The position numbers were made by a program, and so were the translations under genes. A stretch of 64,000 nt of DNA from Halostagnicola sp. A56 (GTDB taxonomy: Archaea; Halobacteriota; Halobacteria; Halobacteriales; Natrialbaceae): the NCBI RefSeq assembly GCF_000691505.1, contig NZ_JMIP02000018.1, positions 1 through 64,000 of the forward strand, read 5' to 3'. This document shows positions 1 to 8,299 of the stretch, piece after piece. A model generated the notes under the pieces. That model had not been told where the DNA came from. It made no database searches and saw only the letters and a list, made by a program, of their open reading frames with translations. Every line of letters begins with the position of its first letter. Position 1 is the first letter of the stretch.

Positions 1-309
1 CGCGCTCGGATCCAGGGCTTTCGCGAGTCCGCCACTGCCCTCGTCGCCGGACTCCATCTCGGCCAGCGCCGCCTCGGTGGGTCGATCGTCCTGGCCGAAC
101 TCCGCCATCACGTCCTCGTGATACCGCTCGTGGAACTCCGCTTCGGAGAGCGTTCCCTTGGTGACCGCCATCGCGTCGCGGGCCATCTCCATGCCGAGAT
201 CGACGTCGTACTCGGTCTCCTCGAGTAATTCCTCGAGTTCGCGTTCCCACTCCTCGCCAAGCGGGCCGCGGTCGACTCGCCGTCGTTTCGAGGCGACTGC
301 ATCACTCAG
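1..309 (-). CDS. Iron-sulfur oxidoreductase-associated protein, N-terminal part (cut by window edge)
   Basis: A 103-codon open frame enters from the left edge on the minus strand. It reads LSDAVASKRRRVDRGPLGEE and continues with GMEMARDAMAVTKGTLSEA and EFHERYHEDVMAEFG. The EEWE..LGMEMA..LSEAEFHERYHEDV pattern is one I associate with haloarchaeal proteins described as having a 4Fe-4S ferredoxin N-terminal domain, found beside DmsAB-like oxidoreductases; this is from memory. No ATG or GTG precedes the conserved part. The best start is the CTG at 309, whose CTGA overlaps the TGA stop of the small gene upstream. The C-terminal part, where any cluster cysteines would lie, is outside the window. 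Confidence 0.5.
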   Translation of the reverse strand, partial: MSDAVASKRRRVDRGPLGEEWERELEELLEETEYDVDLGMEMARDAMAVTKGTLSEAEFHERYHEDVMAEFGQDDRPTEAALAEMESGDEGSGGLAKALDPSA

Positions 310-461
310 CCGACCAGCAACCGGCGAGCGACGTGAACCCGCGCGTTCTCCTCGAGCGTGCACTCAGCGCGGATGGGCGGTACACGGAACCGTTTCTTCG
401 AGTAACAGCGTATTACGACCAGTTCCTCGGTGAGAACGTCCCGTTCGTGTAACCGTTTCAC
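306..461 (-). CDS. Small conserved-looking protein, 51 residues
   Basis: A 51-residue frame starts with GTG at 461 (MKRLHERDVLTEELVVIRCY...) and ends at a TGA that overlaps the CTG start of the next gene, so the two are probably translated together. It is basic (pI likely high, rich in Arg/Lys), which is unusual among haloarchaeal proteins and may indicate nucleic-acid or partner binding. It has no signal peptide or membrane segment. I do not recognise the family. A weak A/T-rich stretch around 495-510 on the minus strand could be its promoter. The overlap with the downstream iron-sulfur-type gene is the main support. Confidence 0.4.
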   Translation of the reverse strand: MKRLHERDVLTEELVVIRCYSKKRFRVPPIRAECTLEENARVHVARRLLVG

Positions 462-598
462 GAGTAATACAAAATTATCGTTCGAACCGCTCGAGGCAGA
501 TATATTAGAATTCGTGAATTGATGTGGAAAGTATACTGAACGAACGTTCCAATCGAAGCGTACGTAAGTTTATTTTATACATTTTTCCTTGGAAAGGT

Positions 599-835
599 TT
601 ACTCAGACGATGGATCTTCCGCCGATGGAACGTCGATGGAATCTTCGTACACGATCGAATCGTTTGCAGAAATCTCGAGGAACAGTGTGTACGAATCACG
701 CTCGTAATTGACGACCTGTAACTGATCTATTTGGGTATCGGTCCTCGATTCGGCGCGACCGAGACACCCGGTAAGTGCGAACGGAGAACATGTAGTCGCC
801 CAGCAGAGAAATTGACGACGCGACCGTGCGAACAT
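599..835 (-). CDS. Short secreted lipoprotein, apparently C-terminally truncated
   Basis: The 78-residue product starts MFARSRRQFLCWATTC and carries a twin-arginine-like RSRRQF motif followed by a lipobox (LTGC), so it should be exported and lipid-anchored. The mature part (QIDQLQVVNYERDSYTLFLE) resembles the first strands of the small beta-sandwich lipoproteins common in haloarchaea, which normally continue for another 60-100 residues. Here translation stops after DPSSE, followed by A/T-rich sequence without a continuing frame. A longer frame begins at 931, but the TATA box just upstream supports the start at 835. Function unknown. Confidence 0.5.
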   Translation of the reverse strand: MFARSRRQFLCWATTCSPFALTGCLGRAESRTDTQIDQLQVVNYERDSYTLFLEISANDSIVYEDSIDVPSAEDPSSE

Positions 836-850
836 ACGTGATGTCGATAT

Positions 851-860
851 AGTATAAATA
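851..860 (-). promoter_or_regulatory. TATA-like promoter of the short lipoprotein gene
   Basis: The minus strand reads TATTTATACT here, 16-25 bases before the ATG at 835. This fits a haloarchaeal TATA box for a leaderless or nearly leaderless message and argues for that start. Confidence 0.5.
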
Positions 861-997
861 TACACTTTCCGAAAACTCTGGCAATAGAGGGGGACAATCA
901 CCCATCTATCAGAAGCGTCAAATCGTGTCACGAGGAACTCTCGGCTCGACTTCGCCGACGCGTTACCGAGTTAGCCGGTGCGAATTGTATCACACAT

Positions 998-1651
998 TCA
1001 CTCGAGCACGTCCGCGAGCGTCTCCCGAATCGCCTCGAGATACGCCGCGGGTTCGTAGCCGAGCCGGCCGACCCAGACGTCCTGGTACGACGGGTGCAGT
1101 ATCGGCACCAGCCAGACGTCGAGTCCGTCATAGCGAATCGGCTCGAGAACGGTCTCGAGGAAGCCCTCGAGCGATCTCCCCTCCGCTTCGAGCACCGTCG
1201 CCGTCGCGTGTTTGCCGGTCGCGAGCACCGCGTCGGGGTCGACCGTCTCGAGTTCGGTCAGCAGGTGGGTGCGACAGGTCGCTCGCTCCTCGTCGGTCGG
1301 CTCCCGGTTAGTTGTCGGGTCGTCCGAATCCGCGGGAAAGCACTTGACCGCGTTCGTGAAATAGGCGTCCTCGCCGTAGCCGATTCGCTCGAGCATCGAC
1401 CGAATCCGCCGTCCCGAGTGCCTCGAGGTGTAGGCTTTCCCCGTCCAGTTGCCGCCCCGCCAGCGATCGGTGTCGGGGTCGCCGAAGCCGGGTGCCTCCC
1501 CGACCACGACGATGTCCGCCTCGAGACTGCCCGTTCCCCACGAGATGCGCTCGCGGGAGTCGACCAGCGCCGGACAGCGCGCGCACTCGGCCTCGAGGAC
1601 GTTTCGCCGCTTCGGAAACTCGGGATCCGTCCCGGAACTCGGATCGGGCAC
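998..1651 (-). CDS. Uracil-DNA glycosylase superfamily protein
   Basis: Removes uracil from DNA in base-excision repair, by family. The motif VVVGEAPGFGDP is the glycosylase active-site region, HPSYQDVW near the C-terminus is the second conserved motif, and AECARCP, AVKCFP and TCRTHL place four cysteines where Fe-S-containing family 4/5-like enzymes bind a 4Fe-4S cluster. I chose the GTG at 1651 (217 residues) because family members begin shortly before the first CxxC. The frame stays open to an ATG at 1762, but that would overlap the divergent small gene. Exact subfamily not determined. Confidence 0.75.
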   Translation of the reverse strand: MPDPSSGTDPEFPKRRNVLEAECARCPALVDSRERISWGTGSLEADIVVVGEAPGFGDPDTDRWRGGNWTGKAYTSRHSGRRIRSMLERIGYGEDAYFTNAVKCFPADSDDPTTNREPTDEERATCRTHLLTELETVDPDAVLATGKHATATVLEAEGRSLEGFLETVLEPIRYDGLDVWLVPILHPSYQDVWVGRLGYEPAAYLEAIRETLADVLE

Positions 1652-1760
1652 GCTCGAGGCGAGGCGGCGCTCGAATTTGACGCCTTCGCTCGACTCTCGC
1701 GGCGTTCGCTCGCCGATCCGATAGACAAGTTTACAGTCGCCCGGTGGGTAAGGGATCTCC

Positions 1761-1988
1761 ATGAACGCAGAACTGGGGGTCGAACTCGTTACGCTGGTAC
1801 TCTACACGATCGGCGCCGGCGTCCTCACCGCGGGCGGCATCGTCGTCGAGTACGCGAGTTTTCAACACATCGGTGCCGGCGAGGGAACGCTCGCGCTGTG
1901 GCTCGCCGCGATCGGCTTCGTGATGCTCTATGCGGGTATCTACGGCATCGGATATCAGAAATTGCTCGCGAACCTGATCCGAAACTGA
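1761..1988 (+). CDS. Small two-helix membrane protein
   Basis: The 75-residue product has two hydrophobic segments, roughly residues 8-27 and 43-65, separated by a short loop containing EYASFQHIGAGEGTLAL. It lacks charged domains or known motifs, so function is unknown. Its ATG overlaps, through a shared CATG palindrome, the farthest upstream ATG of the divergent glycosylase frame, which is one reason for preferring the internal start for that gene. It is followed 91 bases later by ileS on the same strand. Confidence 0.55.
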   Translation: MNAELGVELVTLVLYTIGAGVLTAGGIVVEYASFQHIGAGEGTLALWLAAIGFVMLYAGIYGIGYQKLLANLIRN

Positions 1989-2079
1989 GTTCGCCGCCAC
2001 GTCGAGGCGTCCCGGAGTCGCTCTATGGCCGACCTGCGATATCGATTCCTCTTTACTTCCCCAGCGAATTAACACAGCC

Positions 2080-5000
2080 ATGAGCAGGTTCGGCGAGGTC
2101 GACGACCAGTACGACCCCGAGGCGGTCGAGCAGCGGGTCTTCGAGTACTGGGACGACGTCGACGCCTACGAGCAAACGGTCGAGCATCGCGCGGACGGCG
2201 AGTCGTTTTTCTTCGTCGACGGGCCGCCGTACACCTCCGGGTCCGCCCACATGGGGACGACCTGGAACAAGTCACTGAAAGACGTCTACATCCGCTACCT
2301 TCGGATGTGCGGCTACGACGTGACGGACCGGCCGGGCTACGACATGCACGGCCTCCCGATCGAAACCCAGGTCGAGGAAAATCTCGGGTTCGAGAACAAA
2401 AAGGACATCGAGGAGTTCGGCGAGGAGAACTTCATCGACGCCTGCAAGGAGTACGCAGAAGAGCAACTCGAGGGACTTCAGGAGGACTTCAAGTCCTTCG
2501 GCGTCTGGATGGACTGGGACGATCCCTACAAGACCCTCTCGCCGGAGTACATGGAAGCCGCCTGGTGGGGCTTTTCGAAGGCCGCAGACCGCGGACTCGT
2601 CGAGAAGGGCCACCGCTCGATCTCGCAGTGTCCGCGCTGTGAAACCGCCATCGCGAACAACGAAGTCGAGTACGAGGACGTCGAGGACCCCTCGATCTAC
2701 GTCAAATTCGACCTTGAGGACCGCGAGGGATCGATCGTCATCTGGACGACGACTCCGTGGACCATCCCCGCGAACACCTTCGTCGCCGTCGACGAGGACG
2801 GCGACTACGTCGGGGTTCGCGCATGGAAAGACGGCGAGCGCGAGGCGCGAAGCGCCTCGGATGGGTCGAGCGGCGATGAGCCGCGAGACGGGGAACTGCT
2901 GTACCTCGCCGAGGCCAAACACGAGGAAGTCCTCAAGGAGGGCCGCTACGAGGACTACGAGGTCGTCGAGGAACTGACCGGCGAGGAGCTGCTCGGCTGG
3001 TCCTACGAGCACCCGCTCGCAGAGGAGGTCCCCGATCACGTCGACGTCGAGGGCGCGCTCGAGGTCTACGCCGGCGACTACGTCGACACCCACGGCGACG
3101 GTACGGGGCTCGTCCACTCCGCACCGGGTCACGGCGAGGAGGACTTCGAGCGCGGGACGGAACTCGACCTGCCAGTCTTCTGTCCGGTCGGCGGCGACGG
3201 CGTCTACACCGACGAGGCGGGCAAATACGAGGGTCAGTTCGTCAAAGACGCAGACGAGGAGATCATCGCCGACCTCGAGGATGCGGGCGCGATGCTGTCG
3301 TCGGGGCACGTCCACCACAGCTACGGTCACTGCTGGCGATGTGACACGGGCATCCTCCAGATCGTCACCGAGCAGTGGTTCATCACGATCACCGACGTCA
3401 AAGACGAACTCCTCGAGAACGTCGAGGACAGCGAGTGGCATCCAGACTGGGCGCGGGATAACCGCTTCCGGGACTTCGTCGAGGACGCCCCGGACTGGAA
3501 TGTCTCCCGGCAGCGCTACTGGGGGATTCCGCTCCCCGTCTGGACGCCCGAGGGACGGGACGACGACGAGGACATGATCGTTGTCTCCACGCGCGAGGAA
3601 CTCGCAGAACGCGTCGATCAGGATGTCGACGCCGAGGCGGTCGACCTCCACAAGGACACCGTCGACGACCTGACGATCACCGAGGACGGCACGACCTACA
3701 CCCGCGTTCCGGACGTGTTCGATGTCTGGCTCGACTCCTCGGTCGCCTCGTGGGGCACCCTAAACTACCCCGGCGAGGAGGAGCAATTCGACGAGCTCTG
3801 GCCCGCCGACTTCATTCTCGAGGCCCACGACCAGACGCGGGGCTGGTTCTGGTCCCAGCTCGGAATGGGCACGGCGGCGATGGGTGAGGTGCCCTACGAC
3901 GAGGTTCTCATGCACGGCCACGCGCTCGACGAAGACGGCCGCAAGATGTCCAAGTCGGTCGGCAACGTCGTCGAGCCCGACGAGGCCATCGACCGCCACG
4001 GTTCGGACGCGATGCGGCTGTTCTTGCTCTCGGCGAACCCGCAGGGCGAGGACATGCGCTTCTCGTGGGACGAGATGGCGACTCTGGAAAACCAGCTTCG
4101 GACCCTCTGGAACGTCTTCCGGTTCCCGCTGCCGTACATGCGCTTGGACGAGTTCGATCCCACCGAGAGCGACCTCGAATCGCTCGAAGACGACCTCGAA
4201 CTGGTCGACGAGTGGGTCCTCGCGCGCCTGCAGTCGACCAAAGCTGAGATGACCGAAGCCTTCGAGGAGTTCCGGCAGGACCGCGCGCTCGATGCGCTGC
4301 TCGAGTTCGTCGTCGACGACGTCTCTCGGTTCTACATTCAGGCGGTCCGTGAGCGGATGTGGGAGGAAGACGACAGCACCTCGAAAGAGGCCGCCTACGC
4401 GACGATCTACCGCGTCCTCCGGGAGACGGTCGCGCTTCTCGCGCCCTACGCACCGTTCGTCACCGAGGAAATCTACGGCACGCTCACCGGCGACGATGAG
4501 CACGACACGGTCCACATGTGCGACTGGCCCGCGGTCGAGGAAACTTGGAGAGATTCGGAACTCGAGACCGACGTCGCGCTCTTGCGCGCCATCGAGGAGG
4601 CGGGTGCGAACGCCCGCCAGCAGGCCGGTCGAAAGCTCCGCTGGCCGATCACGCGCGTCGTAGTCGCCGCGGACGACGAACGCGTCGTCGAGGCCGTGTC
4701 CCGCCACACCAACCTGCTCGAGGACCGGCTCAACTCCCGTGAGGTCGAACTCATCGAACCGGGCGAGCAGTGGGGCGAACTGGCCTACAGCGCCGAAGCC
4801 GACATGAGCGAACTCGGCCCCGCCTTCGGCGGGCGCGCCGGCGAGGTCATGACCGCGCTCAACGAGGCTCGCGTCGAAGAGCCGACCCTCGAGAGCCTCG
4901 AGTCGGCGGTCGACGACGCTCTCGAAGACGGCGAGGAGATAACCGACGAGATGGTCTCGTTCGTCACCGAAACCCCAGACGACATCGCCGGCACCGCGTT

Positions 5001-5337
5001 CGGCCTCGACGGCGACGACCGCGGCGTCGTCTACGTCGACGCCTCGCTCACCGAAGACATCGAGAGCGAAGGCTACGCTCGAGAGGTCGTCCGCCGGGTT
5101 CAGGAGATGCGCAAGGAACTGGATCTGGATGTCGAAGAGCGCATCGCGCTCGACCTCGAGATCGAAGACGACCGCGTCGCCGACCTCGTCGCCGACCACG
5201 ACGAGTTGATCCGCGAGGAAGTCCGCGCCGACGAACGCGGGTCGCTCGAGGACGGCTACCGAAAGGAGTGGGATGTCGAAGGTGTTACGATGGAGATCGC
5301 GATCGAGTCGCTGTCGGTCGCGGAAGCCTCGGATTAG
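2080..5337 (+). CDS. ileS: Isoleucyl-tRNA synthetase
   Basis: Charges tRNA-Ile with isoleucine in the cytoplasm. The 1085-residue protein is full length for the archaeal/eukaryotic-type class Ia enzyme. The HIGH motif appears as HMGT (residues 57-60), the editing domain follows, and the KMSKS loop is at residues 622-626, followed by WFWS..MGTAAMG before it and an anticodon-binding alpha-helical domain after it. A cluster CPRCETA near residue 185 suggests a zinc knuckle. Residues about 252-271, in the editing region, are a low-complexity insert (EREARSASDGSSGDEPRDGE) encoded by palindromic DNA. The ATG at 2080 is preceded by an A/T-rich stretch (ctttac, aattaac). Confidence 0.96.
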   Translation: MSRFGEVDDQYDPEAVEQRVFEYWDDVDAYEQTVEHRADGESFFFVDGPPYTSGSAHMGTTWNKSLKDVYIRYLRMCGYDVTDRPGYDMHGLPIETQVEENLGFENKKDIEEFGEENFIDACKEYAEEQLEGLQEDFKSFGVWMDWDDPYKTLSPEYMEAAWWGFSKAADRGLVEKGHRSISQCPRCETAIANNEVEYEDVEDPSIYVKFDLEDREGSIVIWTTTPWTIPANTFVAVDEDGDYVGVRAWKDGEREARSASDGSSGDEPRDGELLYLAEAKHEEVLKEGRYEDYEVVEELTGEELLGWSYEHPLAEEVPDHVDVEGALEVYAGDYVDTHGDGTGLVHSAPGHGEEDFERGTELDLPVFCPVGGDGVYTDEAGKYEGQFVKDADEEIIADLEDAGAMLSSGHVHHSYGHCWRCDTGILQIVTEQWFITITDVKDELLENVEDSEWHPDWARDNRFRDFVEDAPDWNVSRQRYWGIPLPVWTPEGRDDDEDMIVVSTREELAERVDQDVDAEAVDLHKDTVDDLTITEDGTTYTRVPDVFDVWLDSSVASWGTLNYPGEEEQFDELWPADFILEAHDQTRGWFWSQLGMGTAAMGEVPYDEVLMHGHALDEDGRKMSKSVGNVVEPDEAIDRHGSDAMRLFLLSANPQGEDMRFSWDEMATLENQLRTLWNVFRFPLPYMRLDEFDPTESDLESLEDDLELVDEWVLARLQSTKAEMTEAFEEFRQDRALDALLEFVVDDVSRFYIQAVRERMWEEDDSTSKEAAYATIYRVLRETVALLAPYAPFVTEEIYGTLTGDDEHDTVHMCDWPAVEETWRDSELETDVALLRAIEEAGANARQQAGRKLRWPITRVVVAADDERVVEAVSRHTNLLEDRLNSREVELIEPGEQWGELAYSAEADMSELGPAFGGRAGEVMTALNEARVEEPTLESLESAVDDALEDGEEITDEMVSFVTETPDDIAGTAFGLDGDDRGVVYVDASLTEDIESEGYAREVVRRVQEMRKELDLDVEERIALDLEIEDDRVADLVADHDELIREEVRADERGSLEDGYRKEWDVEGVTMEIAIESLSVAEASD
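2841..2884 (+). repeat. Palindromic in-frame insert within ileS
   Basis: Two adjacent hairpin-forming palindromes sit inside the ileS reading frame. The first pairs CGAGGCGC (2841-2848) with GCGCCTCG (2852-2859) around GAA. The second pairs GCGGC (2870-2874) with GCCGC (2880-2884). They encode the polar insert EARSASDGSSGDEPRD without breaking the frame. This resembles repeat peptide elements that spread inside haloarchaeal coding sequences. Confidence 0.6.
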
Positions 5338-5472
5338 AACTGCCGAGCGGTGCGAGGCAGCTTTTTAGACCAGGTTTTTCGAGGAGTGGTGAGCGATAGC
5401 GAACCCGACGAGAAAAAGGTGGATGCCGAGATCGCGATCGCGTCGCTGTCGGTCGCGGAAGCCTCGGACTGA
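5293..5472 (+). repeat. Duplicated 3' end of ileS
   Basis: The last 45 bases of ileS (5293-5337) recur at 5428-5472 with one internal change and a different stop codon (TAG in ileS, TGA in the copy). The copy is in frame with an upstream GTG, giving a possible peptide that starts SDSEPDEKKVDAEIAIAS. Between the copies, ccaggtttttcg and cgagaaaaaggtgg form an imperfect inverted repeat of a kind seen between haloarchaeal genes. The copy is probably a relic of duplication rather than a gene. Confidence 0.7.
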
Positions 5473-5584
5473 TCGCCGTCGCGTGGAGGAACGCGACGGC
5501 TACCCGTCGCCGTTCTGTTGCGCATCGGACCGTTTCAAAACACGATTGTTCTTGCTCGAGATCGTTCGCGTCTTCGATCGCCCG

Positions 5585-6649
5585 TTAGCGATCGTCGGCG
5601 CCGCTCGCGAGGAAGGATCCGTGGGCCGTCCACAGCTTCTCTGTCTCGACGGAGGCGTCGACGACGAACGTCCAGCCGTCACGGTAGACGCCCTCGTTCT
5701 CGAGCGACCCCGATCCCGAGGTCGCCTGGCTGACGACGTCTACGACGGTGTCGACCGAGAGTCGGTCCGGATCGGCGACGATGCCGTACCGGAGCCGACT
5801 TCGCGTCGGGCCCGCCTGCAGGGCGACGCCGGTGGCCCGTGCGGCCCGAACCGCGGACCGAAATGCCTCCGGCGCGTCGGCCAGTCGATCACACAGCGCT
5901 TTTCGCGTCGCCGAATCCAGCGACGCACACGCGACGGCGTGTCCGGAGAGCAGGGACGGGAGCGAGCCGTACATCTCGTTCAGGTAGAGAGTCGCTTCGC
6001 TCGAGCGCGACCGGTCGTCGGCGACGAGCGCCGCGTCGACGTGGGTTCGGGCGTTGGCGGACTCGCTTCCGTACCCGACAGCGAGTGCCGAGTCGTCGAG
6101 ACCGATAGCGTACGGCTCGTCCTCGGCGGCAAGCCGATCGGCCGTGGTCGGGTCGTCGGTGGTGGGCGTCGTAGTGGTACTCGAGCCGGTTCCCGTCAAA
6201 CTCTGCGGGGCGCCGCCGGTCTCCATCCGGTGGTGGCCCCCGTTCGTGCCGACCTCGTGTAAGCCGTACGCCCTGGCTTCCGTTCTGATCGCTCGCCTGT
6301 CGAACGAGCCGGTTGCGACGGCACAGCCGCCGGTGATCGTTTCGCCGTCGAGCGCCGCACTCGCGCTGACGCGTTCGACGTCCGCGAGCGAGACCGACGA
6401 GTAGCGCCGACGGAGTTCCTCGAACGGGGCTCTGGCGGCCTCGGGAAGGCCGGTGATGTCCAGTACCGATCGATCGACGCTTGCGATAGTCGTCGTTTCG
6501 GCGTCGGCGATCGCCCCGGCGTCGTATCCGTACTGGGTTTCCAACGCCGCCGACCGCTCGTTCGGTGCGGCACCGGCTGTCCCGCTGGCGATGGCTCCGA
6601 CGCCAGCGACTGCGAGGCCGTGACGGAGCAGCGACCGTTTCGATAGCAT
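5585..6649 (-). CDS. Exported protein of unknown function
   Basis: The 354-residue product begins MLSKRSLLRHGLAVAGVGAI followed by a small-residue-rich cleavage region (ASGTAGAAP), so it is very likely secreted; the KR instead of RR makes Tat export less certain than usual. The mature part has a Thr/Ser-rich linker (GTGSSTTTTPTTDDPTTAD) near residue 150 between two alpha/beta-looking halves that share a pattern (residues near 55-145 and 205-345), which may be a duplicated domain. No catalytic motif was recognised. Start supported by the TATA-like box at 6673-6680. It is convergent with ileS. Confidence 0.65.
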   Translation of the reverse strand: MLSKRSLLRHGLAVAGVGAIASGTAGAAPNERSAALETQYGYDAGAIADAETTTIASVDRSVLDITGLPEAARAPFEELRRRYSSVSLADVERVSASAALDGETITGGCAVATGSFDRRAIRTEARAYGLHEVGTNGGHHRMETGGAPQSLTGTGSSTTTTPTTDDPTTADRLAAEDEPYAIGLDDSALAVGYGSESANARTHVDAALVADDRSRSSEATLYLNEMYGSLPSLLSGHAVACASLDSATRKALCDRLADAPEAFRSAVRAARATGVALQAGPTRSRLRYGIVADPDRLSVDTVVDVVSQATSGSGSLENEGVYRDGWTFVVDASVETEKLWTAHGSFLASGADDR

Positions 6650-6672
6650 CGGTCGGGATAAGACGCGACTCT

Positions 6673-6680
6673 CTTATAAG
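6673..6680 (-). promoter_or_regulatory. TATA-like promoter of the exported-protein gene
   Basis: CTTATAAG lies 24-31 bases before the ATG at 6649, as expected for a leaderless haloarchaeal transcript. Confidence 0.5.
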
Positions 6681-6737
6681 TATGCTGTCGGATTTTCTCG
6701 ACGAGAAACTACTCGAATCGCCTGCTATAGCCGTGCG

Positions 6738-7586
6738 TTACAGTTCCTCGGCGATCGCCGGCGCGACCGAGACCGAACTGACTGGTCGTTCGACCGTGTC
6801 AGTTCCGTAGATCGCCTCGACGCCCGCACTCGAGAGCTTCGTATAGGCGTTGTGGACCAAAAGCGGGTGGACGCAGGTGACGAACACGCGCTCGACGCCG
6901 CGCTCGGAGAGGACCGCGACGGCCTCGCTCATCGTCGACCCCGTCGCGATGATATCGTCCGTGACGACGACGTCCCGACCGGCGACCTCGACGTCGCTCG
7001 GGGTGATTTCGACCTCGGTTCCCGAGCGCCGCGTCTTCTCGAAGTAGTCCGTCTTGCCCGTACCGTAGGCGTCCCGGACCGTCTCGGCGAGGGCTATCGC
7101 CCCGGCGTCCGGCGAGAGGAACACGGGATCCTCGAGCGCGTCGGGCAACGGCTCTGCGAGGCGTCCCGCGGCATCGACCGCGGTCGCAGCCGGTTCGAAA
7201 AACTCGCAGACGTCGCGCTCGTGGGGGTTGACCGTCAACACGCGATCGGCGCCCGTCGAGATAGCTCGAGCGACCGCTCGAGCGGAGATCGGGTGTCCCG
7301 CCTCGAACGCGTCGTCCTGTCGGCCGTATCCCATGTAGGGGAGTACCGTGACGACTTCCTCGGCTCCCGCTTCGCGGACGGCGTCCTGCAGTTGCAGGAG
7401 TTCGACGTGCGCGTCGTTCGAGACGGTCGATGCGACGATGACTGCGCGCTCCCCGTCGAACTCCGGCACCGCGGCGAGCGTTTCGCCGTCCGGAAACCGG
7501 TCGTAGGTGGCGGTTGCGAGCGGTTCGTCGAGAGCGCGGGCGAGCGAGGCGGCGAGCGACTGCGAGGCGGATCCGCTGACGATCAT
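6738..7586 (-). CDS. prs: Ribose-phosphate pyrophosphokinase
   Basis: Makes PRPP from ribose 5-phosphate and ATP, feeding purine, pyrimidine, histidine and archaeal NAD synthesis. The 282-residue protein is of archaeal length. It has DRFPDGE near the N-terminus, the ATP/ribose-phosphate region VLPYMGYGRQDDAF, the NPHERDVCEFF loop, and the PRPP-binding loop VVTDDIIATGSTMSEA. The gene is preceded by a TATA-like TTTAG at 7609-7614. It is followed on the same strand, after 88 bases, by the exported protein gene. Confidence 0.94.
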   Translation of the reverse strand: MIVSGSASQSLAASLARALDEPLATATYDRFPDGETLAAVPEFDGERAVIVASTVSNDAHVELLQLQDAVREAGAEEVVTVLPYMGYGRQDDAFEAGHPISARAVARAISTGADRVLTVNPHERDVCEFFEPAATAVDAAGRLAEPLPDALEDPVFLSPDAGAIALAETVRDAYGTGKTDYFEKTRRSGTEVEITPSDVEVAGRDVVVTDDIIATGSTMSEAVAVLSERGVERVFVTCVHPLLVHNAYTKLSSAGVEAIYGTDTVERPVSSVSVAPAIAEEL

Positions 7587-7608
7587 ACTCGCAGAGTCTG
7601 CCCGCTTG

Positions 7609-7614
7609 CTAAAC
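7609..7614 (-). promoter_or_regulatory. TATA-like promoter of prs
   Basis: GTTTAG on the minus strand, 23-28 bases before the ATG at 7586, fits a leaderless promoter. Confidence 0.4.
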
Positions 7615-7684
7615 CCGTTTTCGTTCTCCGTCTGATCTGTTCAGCGTCTCTGACCGTTCAGCGATGTAGCGGTCGTGCGTGTCC

Positions 7685-8251
7685 TCACTCCGCTTCGGTC
7701 GCGTCGTCGGCGTCGTCGTCGCCCAACCCGCAGGGGCCGCCGGAGGTTCCGCTCGCCATCGTCACACCGCTGTCGCCCCTGACGCTGATAAACAGGTTGA
7801 AACAGTCCGGATCGTTCCAGTCGGCCGGCGTCACTTCGCGCACCGATTCGCCGTCGAGACGCGCGACGACGCTGAACGAGCCGGGCTCGCTGGGCCAGTT
7901 CCGCTCGAGGGTCGTGCTCTCGCCGCTGGTCTCGAGGCTCTCGGTGGTCCAGTCTTCGATTTCGCCGTCGAACTCGACGATGACGTCGACCGTGTGGCTC
8001 GTCTCGTCCAAGTTTTCGACGGTGATGTCCCCGAGTATAGTGCCGGTCTGTGCAGCCGATCCCGATTCGTCTGTCCCACCATCGGGTCCGCCATTTTCGT
8101 CTCCACTGTTTTCGTCGCCGGTCGTTTCGTTCCCACCGTCGTCTGTCGCTCCATCGGGGTCGCCGTCGCCCGATCCCATGCACCCGGCGATCGCACCCAC
8201 CGCCGTCGTACTCGCGACGGCCAGCATCTGCCGTCGTGTTCGATCTCCCAT
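7685..8251 (-). CDS. Tat-exported lipoprotein of unknown function
   Basis: The 188-residue product starts MGDRTRRQMLAVASTTAVGA and reaches a lipobox AIAGC at about residue 23, so it is predicted to be exported through Tat and lipid-anchored. An acidic Gly/Asp/Glu/Asn linker (about residues 27-65) leads to a beta-sandwich-like domain (GDITVENLDETSHTVDVIVE) of the type common in haloarchaeal lipoproteins, with two cysteines (DCF and GGPCG) that could form a disulfide. The A/T-rich ctataaatt at 8261-8269 is very close to this start, so a slightly downstream start cannot be excluded. Confidence 0.6.
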   Translation of the reverse strand: MGDRTRRQMLAVASTTAVGAIAGCMGSGDGDPDGATDDGGNETTGDENSGDENGGPDGGTDESGSAAQTGTILGDITVENLDETSHTVDVIVEFDGEIEDWTTESLETSGESTTLERNWPSEPGSFSVVARLDGESVREVTPADWNDPDCFNLFISVRGDSGVTMASGTSGGPCGLGDDDADDATEAE

Positions 8252-8299
8252 CGATCCATCCTATAAATTCCGTCACAGTAAGCCTTCGTCAGACGCGCG

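Noticed and set aside
2272-3651. 459-residue frame antisense to ileS
   Set aside because: Shadow of the ileS codon pattern; no conserved motif, start or promoter.
3760-5199. 479-residue frame antisense to ileS
   Set aside because: Same reason: mirror of a verified synthetase gene.
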